Source: Abyssibius alkaniclasticus (GTDB lineage Bacteria; Pseudomonadota; Alphaproteobacteria; Rhodobacterales; Rhodobacteraceae). Taken from it: a stretch of 64,000 bases of DNA. The position numbers and the translations under genes are program-made. Below the pieces are notes generated by a model that had not been told where the DNA came from, searched no databases, and was given only the letters and a program-made list of their open reading frames with translations. The stretch is from assembly GCF_020447305.1 (NCBI RefSeq), contig NZ_CP095732.1, positions 558,001-622,000 on the forward strand, in the 5' to 3' direction. This document shows positions 16,959 to 24,449 of this stretch, piece after piece. How positions within the stretch are numbered: the first letter of the stretch is position 1; each line of letters starts with the position of its first letter.

Positions 16959-18045
16959 GGGGCTGACCGCCGCATTATTCATAACCGCAACCCCGGCTTT
17001 GGCCGATGTGCGCATCAAGGATCTTGTCGAAATTGACGGGGTGCGCGGCAACGATCTTGTCGGCTATGGGCTGGTCGTGGGGCTGAATGGCACAGGCGAC
17101 GGGCTGCGCAATGCGCCCTTTACCGAAGAGGCAATGCAAAACCTGCTGGAGCGGCTGGGCATCAACGTGACCGGCGAGCAGTTTCGCCCCAAAAATGTTG
17201 CCGCCGTTCTGGTGACAGCCGAATTGCCCCCCTTTGCGCGCGCCGGCGGGCAGATTGATGTAACGGTTTCAACCATTGGCGATGCAACAAACCTGATGGG
17301 GGGCACGCTGATCATGACGCCGCTGAACGCAGCCGATGGGCAGATATATGCCGTCGCGCAAGGCGCGATCATTGCTGGCGGCACCGTGGCGGCGGGCAAT
17401 GGCGCATCTGAAACCCAGGGTGTGCCAACGGCGGGGGTCATCCCTGGCGGAGCGCGGGTCGAACGCGAAATCGCCTTTGATTTTACCGCCATGCGCAGCC
17501 TGCGCCTGGCACTGCGCAACCCCGATTTTACAACCGCCGCCCGCATCGAACGCGCGATCAATGACCGGTTTGGCCTGGCGATTGCACAGATGCAGGATAG
17601 CGGCACCGTGGCGCTGGACCTGCGCGCTGCAAATGCCCCCTCGCCTGCGCATCTGATCAGCCTTCTGGAAAACATCGAGGTGGACCCGGCCATGCGCGCC
17701 CGCGTGGTGGTCGATCAACGCTCGGGCACCATTGTTCTAGGGGCGGATGTGCGCATTTCGCGTGTTGCCGTAAGCCAGGGCAACCTGACCTTGCGCGTGC
17801 AGGAAGCACCGCTTGTCGTGCAGCCAAGCCCGTTCAGCGAAGGCGAAACCATTGTCGTGCCGCGCAGCGAGGCGAGCATTACCGAAGAGCCGGGCACCCA
17901 GCTTGCAATGGTCGACACGGCCGTATCGCTGCCCGAGGTCATCGAAGGGCTGAACGCGTTGGGGGTTTCACCGCGCGACATGATCGATATTCTCAAGGCG
18001 ATCAAGGCAGCCGGGGCGCTTCATGCCGAATTTGTTGTGCAATAG
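16906..18045 (+). CDS. flgI: Flagellar P-ring protein FlgI
   Basis: A 379-residue periplasmic P-ring protein. The signal peptide ends ATPALA before DVRIKDLVEIDGVRGNDLVGYGLVVGLNGTGD-type family sequence. PSPFSEGETIVVPRS and a C-terminal DMIDILKAIKAAGAL segment are typical of FlgI. ATG 16906 is preceded by GGAG with a 7-base spacer and lies inside flgL in a different frame, so the two are coupled. It converges with the fliG-like gene, with only 9 bp between. Confidence 0.93.
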   Translation: MKLPPEWRICAWLTACAKGLTAALFITATPALADVRIKDLVEIDGVRGNDLVGYGLVVGLNGTGDGLRNAPFTEEAMQNLLERLGINVTGEQFRPKNVAAVLVTAELPPFARAGGQIDVTVSTIGDATNLMGGTLIMTPLNAADGQIYAVAQGAIIAGGTVAAGNGASETQGVPTAGVIPGGARVEREIAFDFTAMRSLRLALRNPDFTTAARIERAINDRFGLAIAQMQDSGTVALDLRAANAPSPAHLISLLENIEVDPAMRARVVVDQRSGTIVLGADVRISRVAVSQGNLTLRVQEAPLVVQPSPFSEGETIVVPRSEASITEEPGTQLAMVDTAVSLPEVIEGLNALGVSPRDMIDILKAIKAAGALHAEFVVQ

Positions 18046-18054
18046 GCTTTGCGC

Positions 18055-18657
18055 TCAGGGCTGCAAAAGCAGGCGGCTCAGGGCGGCTTCGATTACCCCG
18101 GTTGTTTCATCCGACAACAATTTTGCCTTGTCCATCGCCAGAACCGATTGTTGGGCCAGCGGTTTTGGCAGGGCCGCAAGAACATTGCGCGCCTGATCCG
18201 GCGCAAGGCGGCCAAGCACATAGCCGATGGTTTGCGGATGTTCGCCCGCCAGCAGCGTGGCGATTTCATCGGCTGACATGCTGGCAATCATCGCCCAAAG
18301 GTTGAGCTTTGACATGCCAACCTCGCTCAGTAAACGGTCAACAATGGGGGCATCGAGCAAACCGCCAAGCAGGCTGCGCGCGGCTTCTGTGCCATCATCA
18401 ATCGTCGGGGCGGCGTTGAGCGCGGCCAGAAATTCGCGAATAACCCCCTTGACCGCGCTATCGCCCAGACCGCGCACCGCCTGAAGTGCCGTAGAGAAGC
18501 GGCGCAAATCATCGGCCCGCAACCCACGCAGCACGGTAGCGGCCTGATCAGGGTGCAGATGCGCCACAATCACGGCCGATTTTTCGAGCGCCGAAAGCCG
18601 CTTTTGGGCATATATCTGGCGGGCGGGCCCGGCAGCAGGGGGGGAATAGATGCTCAT
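18055..18657 (-). CDS. fliG: FliG-like motor switch protein lacking the C-terminal torque domain
   Basis: A 200-residue protein. The N-terminal half resembles FliG_N (LEKSAVIVAHLHPDQAATVLRGL) and the rest is FliG_M with the landmark GEHPQTIGYVLGRLAPDQA. It stops about where that domain ends, whereas full FliG has about 130 more residues carrying the charged helix that contacts MotA. No remnant of that domain fits in the 9 bp before flgI, so this is not a simple 3' frameshift. ATG 18657 overlaps the fliP stop as ATGA. FliG tethers the C-ring to FliF, and that role may be retained. Confidence 0.75.
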   Translation of the reverse strand: MSIYSPPAAGPARQIYAQKRLSALEKSAVIVAHLHPDQAATVLRGLRADDLRRFSTALQAVRGLGDSAVKGVIREFLAALNAAPTIDDGTEAARSLLGGLLDAPIVDRLLSEVGMSKLNLWAMIASMSADEIATLLAGEHPQTIGYVLGRLAPDQARNVLAALPKPLAQQSVLAMDKAKLLSDETTGVIEAALSRLLLQP

Positions 18658-19370
18658 TGATAGCTCCGCACCAGGGCGCCGGCGAGCAGCGACCAACCGT
18701 CGGCGATTACGAAGAAGGCAAGCTTGAACGGCAGCGACACAACAGCCGGCGGCACCATCATCATGCCCATCGACATCAGCACGGCGGCGATCACCAGGTC
18801 GATCACCAGGAACGGCAGAAAGACCAGAAAGCCAATTTCAAAGCCGCGCTGGATTTCGGATAGCAGAAAGGATGGGACCAGCACGCCAAGCGGGGGCGCG
18901 GCATCGGGGGCGGTTTGAACGGGCGAGGCGTCTTGCATCATCGCCAAAGTGGCGGGCTGCACACGGGCCTCCATGAACACGCGAAACGGGGCAAGGGTTT
19001 TTTCCAGCGCGACTTCGGTGGTGAGCGCGCCGTCGAGCATGGGTTGCACGCCGTTCGCCCAGGCTTCGGAAAACACCGGCTGCATGACGAACCATGTCAG
19101 GAACATCGCAAGGCTGACAATCATCATATTTGGCGGGGCCTGCTGCACGCCGATTGCCTGGCGCAGAATGGACAGGACCGTAACCATGAAGGGAAAGCAG
19201 GTGACCATGATCGCAAGACCGGGCGCAAGGCTGAGCAGCGTGAGCAGGACAAAGAGCTGCACCATGCGCAGGCTGAGCGCGCCACCATCACCCATGTCTA
19301 GCGTGACGGATTGTGCCGCCAGCGGGCCGGCCAGCACGAGAAACAGCAAGGCAAGGGGGGCGGCGCGCAA
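18654..19370 (-). CDS. fliP: Flagellar export gate protein FliP
   Basis: A 238-residue membrane protein of the type III export gate. It has a signal-peptide-like N-terminus, the helix LVLLTLLSLAPGLAIMVTCF-like region, and near the C-terminus FLPFLVIDLVIAAVLMSMGMMM, highly conserved in FliP. FliP works with FliQ and FliR; fliQ is at 35026 and no fliR is seen. It lies between fliN (2-bp gap) and fliG (4-bp overlap). Confidence 0.94.
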   Translation of the reverse strand: MRAAPLALLFLVLAGPLAAQSVTLDMGDGGALSLRMVQLFVLLTLLSLAPGLAIMVTCFPFMVTVLSILRQAIGVQQAPPNMMIVSLAMFLTWFVMQPVFSEAWANGVQPMLDGALTTEVALEKTLAPFRVFMEARVQPATLAMMQDASPVQTAPDAAPPLGVLVPSFLLSEIQRGFEIGFLVFLPFLVIDLVIAAVLMSMGMMMVPPAVVSLPFKLAFFVIADGWSLLAGALVRSYQ

Positions 19371-19372
19371 GC

Positions 19373-19687
19373 CTAGGCGCCTTCGGCCAGGTCGACGACC
19401 TCGATCAGCCGCACGCCAAGCTTTCCCGGCTCGCCCTCCATTTCCTGCAATTCACCGCGCGCGATCAGCCGGTCGCCGACAAAAATTTCGACCGGGTCCT
19501 CGATGCGGCTGTCGAGCGTCAGCACGGAATCACGCCGCAATTTGAGCAGCTCGCCAATCAGCGGGCGGGCACGGCCAACCGAAATGACAAGCTCGACCGG
19601 CACACCCATAAGCGCGCTTTCGCGGGTCAGACCTGCCTCGGGGGGGGTGGCGGTGTCATGTGATGGGGCGCTATCGGGCATTGGCAT
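19373..19687 (-). CDS. fliN: Flagellar motor switch protein FliN
   Basis: A 104-residue SpoA-domain protein. MGVPVELVISVGRARPLIGELLKL followed by DPVEIFVGDRLIARGEL is the FliN core, which forms the base of the C-ring and docks FliH. In-frame starts exist at 19687 and 19681; both overlap the end of fliH. Confidence 0.9.
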   Translation of the reverse strand: MPMPDSAPSHDTATPPEAGLTRESALMGVPVELVISVGRARPLIGELLKLRRDSVLTLDSRIEDPVEIFVGDRLIARGELQEMEGEPGKLGVRLIEVVDLAEGA

Positions 19688-20297
19688 TTCCTTTGAGGGT
19701 CATCTCGGATTGATCGGTGTCGGCGGGGCGGGCAAAGAAGCGCGCGCAGGTGGCATGGGCCGCGTTCAGAACCTGGTGCAGGTCGATGGTTTCAAACCCG
19801 TCCTGCCAGTGAAGCTGAGCCTCGAGCGCACCAAGCTCAGGCGCGGGGCTGATGCGAAAATTCGCGGGCACATCTTGCAGAACCGCGCCTATGGCTTCGG
19901 TGTTTTCGGGGGCAAGATACAGGGTAAGACTGGCGTTCGGCGCAGACCGGGCGGCGGCAACCAGAAGCTGGCGCAGCTCTGCGATCAACCCGTCATAGGC
20001 CAGTGGCGGCAGGATGGTGGCAATCAGCGTGTCCAAAAGCGGGCGCAGGCTGGACAGCGCCGCCATATGCGCCTCGGTCTGGCTGCGCTCGGCCCGGTGC
20101 AATGCGTCGAGAATCGGGCCAAGCAGGCGGATTTTTTCCGCCTCAAAGGCCGCACTGGCCGATGCGGCACCGGCCTTCACACCCTCGGCATAGGCTGTTT
20201 CGCGCAAATCCCGCGCAGCCTCGGGCGACAGATAGCCGTCTTCCTCGGCCTCATCGGTGCGCGGACGAAAGATTTCGAGCTTCAATGCAGACATCAT
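19671..20297 (-). CDS. fliH: FliH-like flagellar assembly protein
   Basis: A 208-residue, mostly helical protein. It starts in ATG overlapping the fliF stop (ATGA) and overlaps fliN by about 17 bp. The N-terminal acidic stretch, the alanine-rich helical middle (YAEGVKAGAASASAAFEAEK) and the position between fliF and fliN match FliH, which binds the FliI ATPase and FliN. FliH sequences diverge quickly, so the call rests on context and composition more than on motifs. Confidence 0.65.
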   Translation of the reverse strand: MMSALKLEIFRPRTDEAEEDGYLSPEAARDLRETAYAEGVKAGAASASAAFEAEKIRLLGPILDALHRAERSQTEAHMAALSSLRPLLDTLIATILPPLAYDGLIAELRQLLVAAARSAPNASLTLYLAPENTEAIGAVLQDVPANFRISPAPELGALEAQLHWQDGFETIDLHQVLNAAHATCARFFARPADTDQSEMTLKGNANAR

Positions 20298-21874
20298 GCA
20301 GCACTTTCCGATGAGCCTTCGGGCGTTTCGATCCAGGAACGCAGCAGACGCGTGGAATCTTCGGCGCGCTCGTTCATCGCGTTGCGCAACTGCTCAAGCG
20401 GGTCGGGGCTGCTATGATCTTCAAGCGCGGCGGGTGCTGCGGGGCTGGCGGGCAATTGCGCCATGTCCCCCGGCTCTGCTGCCGGGCGCATAGGTGCAAT
20501 TGCCGCGGGCGCCGGGCGCGCCAGCACCGGGCGCACGACGAATATGGCCAGCGCCAGAATGACAAGCGCCAGAACGGCCAGTTGGATTATGGTCAGCAAA
20601 TTCGCGGCCAGCAGCCCCATGAAGCCAGCACTTTGGGCAAAGCTGCCCACGGCTTCGGGGGTGGAAAACGGCATGGCGGCGATTGTCACGACATCGCCGC
20701 GCGCCGCATCAAACCCGACTGCCGACTGCACAAGGCCGCGCAGCGCGTCAAGCTCTTCAGCCGGGCGGGGTGTATAGGTGATGGCGCCATCGGCACTTGC
20801 CTGACCAAGGTCGTTCACCAGCACCGCCACCGAAAGACGGCGGATTTCGCCCGCCGGGCGCAGGGTTTCACGCAGGGTTTCGGAAGTGTCATAGTTGATG
20901 GTTTCGCGGCTGTCACTGCGGTTGGAACTGGCGGTGCCCGTGCCCGTTGCGCCCGTGGCAGGCAGATTGCTGGCAACCGTAACCGCGCCGCCGCCAGCAC
21001 CAGCTGCATCGCTCGAGCTTTCGCTTCGGGTTTCGGTTTCTTGCGAAACGGCGATGCGCGCCTCGGGGTTGAGCAGGCGTTCGGTAACGGTTTCCTGTGC
21101 GGTGATCGTGTCGATGGTCAATTCGACAATCGCATTGCCCGGCCCGACGCGGGCGGCCAGAAGCCGTTCGACATTGGCGCGCATGGCGGCGGCGCGCGGG
21201 TCAAGCTCGCCGGCGGATGTCGTGCTGCTTGCGGCCCCCGCAGCGATCAGCCCGCGCGTAGAATCGATCAGCGCCACGCTGCTCGGGTCAAGCCCGGCAA
21301 CCGCCGAGGCAACCAGATAGCGCACCGCCTCGGCCTGCGCGTTGCCCAAAGGGCCGCTTGTGGTTGTGACCGTCACCGAAGCGGTTGGCGTGCCGCCGCG
21401 CGCAAAGGGCTGCTGGCTAGGCGCGGCTATATGCACGCGCGCCGCACGGATCAGGCTGGAGGCCACGATCGTGCGGGCAAGCTCGCCCTCTTTCGCGCGC
21501 CAATAGGCGGCATCGAACATTTGCGCGGTGGTGGAAAACCCCGACAACGTGTCGAGCAATTCATAACCCGCCGCCCCATTGCTGGGCAGGCCGGTTGCGG
21601 CTAGCGACATGCGCACCTGATCACGCAGACCGGCGGGCACGTAAATCGAATCACCCTGCACCTCAAAGGCCACGCCCTGTGCTTCGAGCGCGGCGACGAC
21701 CTGGCCGGCATCGGCCGGTTCCAGCCCGGCATAGAGCAACGCGTTTGTGGAACGCCCCGCCACCTGGGTAAGCCCGTAAAGAGCAACAAGCACGGCAATT
21801 GCCGCCAAAATCGCAACCAGCCGCTTTTGCGGCTCAATCGCATTCCAGAGTGTCAAAATCTGCGTCACGCGCAT
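20294..21874 (-). CDS. fliF: Flagellar MS-ring protein FliF
   Basis: A 526-residue protein with an N-terminal membrane helix (about 17-38), the YscJ-type ring-building motifs with YAGLEPADAGQVV, an LxxxVA/SGLDPSSVALIDSTRG region, and a second membrane helix near 430-455. The C-terminal tail (last 30 residues) should bind FliG. ATG 21874 directly abuts GAGGG, so GTG 21868, six bases from it, may be the true start. It is the first gene of the minus-strand operon fliF-fliH-fliN-fliP-fliG. Confidence 0.93.
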   Translation of the reverse strand: MRVTQILTLWNAIEPQKRLVAILAAIAVLVALYGLTQVAGRSTNALLYAGLEPADAGQVVAALEAQGVAFEVQGDSIYVPAGLRDQVRMSLAATGLPSNGAAGYELLDTLSGFSTTAQMFDAAYWRAKEGELARTIVASSLIRAARVHIAAPSQQPFARGGTPTASVTVTTTSGPLGNAQAEAVRYLVASAVAGLDPSSVALIDSTRGLIAAGAASSTTSAGELDPRAAAMRANVERLLAARVGPGNAIVELTIDTITAQETVTERLLNPEARIAVSQETETRSESSSDAAGAGGGAVTVASNLPATGATGTGTASSNRSDSRETINYDTSETLRETLRPAGEIRRLSVAVLVNDLGQASADGAITYTPRPAEELDALRGLVQSAVGFDAARGDVVTIAAMPFSTPEAVGSFAQSAGFMGLLAANLLTIIQLAVLALVILALAIFVVRPVLARPAPAAIAPMRPAAEPGDMAQLPASPAAPAALEDHSSPDPLEQLRNAMNERAEDSTRLLRSWIETPEGSSESAA

Positions 21875-21938
21875 CCCTCATTTCGTGCCGCTCACATTCT
21901 GTTCGCGGTTTGTCTGGGTCATCATTTACGCGACAGGC

Positions 21939-21953
21939 TTAAGATTTGGTTAG
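21939..21953. promoter_or_regulatory. CtrA-like box in the fliF / fliL divergent promoter
   Basis: TTAA-GATTTGG-TTAG matches TTAA-N7-TTAA at seven of eight positions. It lies 64 bp from fliF and 49 bp from fliL and could serve both directions. Confidence 0.6.
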
Positions 21954-22002
21954 TCCGCTTCGGTCTAAATGACGAAACCGATGATTTGAGCGAGGATGCC
22001 CG

Positions 22003-22491
22003 ATGGCAGAAGCGGAACAGGCCGAAAGCGCGCCGGACATGCCCAAAAAACGCAGCAAATCGCTGCTTTTTGGGCTTGTTGGCGCGGTTTTGCTGGGGGC
22101 GGGCGGCTTTTATGCCACCTATTCCGGGCTGCTGGCGCTGCCCAAATCGGGCGCGGCTGATTCGGCACAACCCGCCGAGGCGGCGCAACTCGTTGCGAGT
22201 TTCGTGCCGCTCGACCCGATGGTCATATCGCTGGGGGCGGGGGCAAATGCCTCTTATCTTCGGTTCACCGCCCAGTTGGAGGTGACACCGGGCGCTGCGG
22301 CCGATGTCAAGGCGCTTATGCCGCGCATTCTGGATGTGCTGAACACCTATTTACGCGCGGTCACAGAAGAAGAAATGTCGGCGCCCGCCGCGATAACCCG
22401 GCTGCGCGCGCAAATTCTGCGCCGTGTGCAGATTGTGGCTGGGGCCGAAAATATCCGCGACATTCTGATCACCGAATTTGTGCTGGGATAG
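22003..22491 (+). CDS. fliL: Flagellar basal body-associated protein FliL (first copy)
   Basis: A 162-residue protein. A KKRSK-type cytoplasmic stretch precedes one membrane helix (about 25-45), then a periplasmic domain with SFVPLDPMVISLG and ASYLRFTAQLEV, ending in IRDILITEFVLG, all typical of FliL. FliL surrounds the stator and supports torque. It leads the operon containing a TM/coiled-coil protein, motE, motA and a large periplasmic protein. Confidence 0.88.
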   Translation: MAEAEQAESAPDMPKKRSKSLLFGLVGAVLLGAGGFYATYSGLLALPKSGAADSAQPAEAAQLVASFVPLDPMVISLGAGANASYLRFTAQLEVTPGAAADVKALMPRILDVLNTYLRAVTEEEMSAPAAITRLRAQILRRVQIVAGAENIRDILITEFVLG

Positions 22492-22500
22492 GAGAGTTTA

Positions 22501-22914
22501 ATGGCTGTTATCGCCGATGTTTTGTTGATTGCAGGCGTGTTCGCCGCTGCATTTTATTGTGCGATGCTTGCGCGCCGCCTGCGCGGCCTGTCGCAGCTTG
22601 ATACCGGGCTGGGGGCGGCGATTGCCACGCTCTCCCAACAGGTTGACGAGATGCAGGTCTCGCTCACCACGGCCAAAAAGATAAGCGGGGCAAGCTCGCG
22701 CGAATTGGTTGAAATGACCGCGCGGGCCGAAATTGCCGCTGGCCGGCTGGAGCTTTTGTTGGCCACATTGCATGAACGCGATGCCGAAGCGCCGGCCGGG
22801 CAGGCAGACAAACCCCCGCATCATGACGAGGAAAAGCAAGCTGTGCGCAAATCCGCCACGCGCAAGGCCCGCGCCAGCGAAACGCTTGCTCGGCTGCGCA
22901 AGCAGGAGGCCTGA
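22501..22914 (+). CDS. Small membrane/coiled-coil protein of the fliL-motA operon
   Basis: 137 residues: one N-terminal membrane helix (4-22), the sequence FYCAMLARRLRGL, then a long predicted coiled coil to about 95 and a very basic tail (KSATRKARASETLARLRK). It resembles the uncharacterised alphaproteobacterial DUF6468 type found beside fliL and motE; that match is from memory. Its position between fliL and motE suggests a stator- or FliL-associated scaffold. The stop is 2 bp before motE. Confidence 0.6.
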   Translation: MAVIADVLLIAGVFAAAFYCAMLARRLRGLSQLDTGLGAAIATLSQQVDEMQVSLTTAKKISGASSRELVEMTARAEIAAGRLELLLATLHERDAEAPAGQADKPPHHDEEKQAVRKSATRKARASETLARLRKQEA

Positions 22915-22916
22915 AC

Positions 22917-23504
22917 ATGGCGCATATCAAATCTGCATCGCGCCGGGCCGGGCCATTGCGCTTTGTGCTGGTCTGCTTTGTCGCCTCGGGCCTGATCCGG
23001 CTGAGCATTGCCGCGCCCGCGCTGGCCCAGCAATATGCAGCCCTGGATGCGGCCGATGCGCAGGTGCCCGTTGCCCCGCAAGCCTGCCCGACGCCGGAAA
23101 TGCCCGATGAACTATTGGCAGCCATTGCCACGCGCGGCGAAAATCTGTCCGAGCGCGAGGCCTATATCGCCGAACGCGAGGCAACACTCGCCATCGTCGA
23201 AACCCGGATTGCCGAACAGATGCAGGCGCTTGAAGCCGCCGAAGCCCGGCTTGCCGCCACGCTGGAACAGGCCGACGGCGCCGCCGAAAGTGACGTGGCC
23301 AGGCTCACACAGGTTTACGAACGTATGAAGCCCGAAGCGGCCGCTGCGATATTTGAAGCGATGGATGTAAATTTTGCCGCCGGGTTTCTGGCGCGTATGC
23401 AGCCCGACGCGGCGGCTGGCGTATTGTCCTCCATGCCCGCTGAACTGGCCTATTCGGTGAGCGTGATCATCGCAGGGCGCAATGCAGCCGCCCCGCGAAA
23501 CTAG
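22917..23504 (+). CDS. MotE-like periplasmic flagellar protein
   Basis: 195 residues with an N-terminal hydrophobic segment (about 14-36), a coiled coil rich in E/A (about 75-125), and a C-terminal MgtE-N-like domain: VYERMKPEAAAAIFEAMD then FLARMQPDAAAGVLSSM. This architecture is that of MotE, which in rhizobia acts with MotC in stator function. The gene is two bases after the previous stop. The name is by architecture and context. Confidence 0.72.
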   Translation: MAHIKSASRRAGPLRFVLVCFVASGLIRLSIAAPALAQQYAALDAADAQVPVAPQACPTPEMPDELLAAIATRGENLSEREAYIAEREATLAIVETRIAEQMQALEAAEARLAATLEQADGAAESDVARLTQVYERMKPEAAAAIFEAMDVNFAAGFLARMQPDAAAGVLSSMPAELAYSVSVIIAGRNAAAPRN

Positions 23505-23511
23505 CGCGCTG

Positions 23512-23526
23512 TTGGCAAGTTCTTAA
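23512..23526. promoter_or_regulatory. CtrA-like box upstream of motA
   Basis: TTGG-CAAGTTC-TTAA matches the CtrA consensus at six of eight positions, 56 bp before motA. This suggests motA has its own promoter inside the operon. Confidence 0.45.
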
Positions 23527-23582
23527 CCCCATCCCGCCACACTGCCCATCATCACTCATGCCTAGCCAAGAAAGCGTAACCC

Positions 23583-24449
23583 ATGCTCGGACTGATCGGA
23601 ATCGCTGTCATATTCGTAATGGTATTTGGCGGCTATATGGCGGCGGGTGGCAAGATGGAGATCATTTTCGAGGCGCTGCCATTCGAGCTGTCGATGATTG
23701 CCGGCGCGGCAATTGGGGCCTTTCTCATCTCCAACAACATGCATGTGGTCAAACATACGATCAAGGATCTGGGCAAAGTGTTCAAAGGTGCGAAATGGCG
23801 CACGGAAGATTATCAGGATCTGCTATGCCTGCTTTTCACGCTCATCCGGGTGGCCCGCAACAGCCCGGTTGAACTCGAGGCGCATATCGAAGCCCCGGAA
23901 ACATCGTCGATCATCGGGAAATACCCAAAAATTCAGGCCGATGCCGATGCGATGGCGCTGATCTGCGACACGCTGCGCGCCGCATCGATGAATTACAATG
24001 ACCCCAACCAGGTGGAAGAGGTGCTTGAAAAGCGTATGGAGGCGCTGCTCAGCAACGCCCAGCATTCCTCTCATGCCCTGCAAACGATGGCCGATGGCCT
24101 GCCCGCATTGGGAATTGTGGCGGCGGTTCTGGGGGTCATCAAGACAATGGCCTCGATCGACCAGCCGCCCGCTGTGCTGGGCAAGATGATCGGCGGTGCC
24201 TTGGTGGGCACGTTCCTTGGCGTGTTCCTGGCCTATGGTCTGGTCGGCCCGTTTTCGGCCCGCGTCAAGGCGGTGATCGACGAGGATCAGAATTTTTATC
24301 AGCTCATCCGCGAAGTGCTGATCGCCAATCTTTATGGCCACGCGCCGAATCTCTGCATCGAAGTGGGCCGCCAGAACGTGCCCGGCGGCTTGCGTCCCAG
24401 CTACAATACGCTGGAAGAGGCGCTGAAATCCACCAAGGCGGCGGCATGA
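23583..24449 (+). CDS. motA: Flagellar motor stator protein MotA
   Basis: A 288-residue four-helix stator protein of the long alphaproteobacterial type. MLGLIGIAVIFVMVFGGYMAAGG opens helix 1, and LPALGIVAAVLGVIKTMASID with GALVGTFLGVFLAYGLVGP covers helices 3-4. The cytoplasmic loop between helices 2 and 3 carries charged residues that normally meet the FliG torque helix. Its stop overlaps the next gene as ATGA. Confidence 0.95.
   Translation: MLGLIGIAVIFVMVFGGYMAAGGKMEIIFEALPFELSMIAGAAIGAFLISNNMHVVKHTIKDLGKVFKGAKWRTEDYQDLLCLLFTLIRVARNSPVELEAHIEAPETSSIIGKYPKIQADADAMALICDTLRAASMNYNDPNQVEEVLEKRMEALLSNAQHSSHALQTMADGLPALGIVAAVLGVIKTMASIDQPPAVLGKMIGGALVGTFLGVFLAYGLVGPFSARVKAVIDEDQNFYQLIREVLIANLYGHAPNLCIEVGRQNVPGGLRPSYNTLEEALKSTKAAA

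Noticed and set aside
20414-21604. A 396-codon plus-strand open frame
   Set aside because: It is antisense to fliF, whose ring motifs and two membrane helices are clear.
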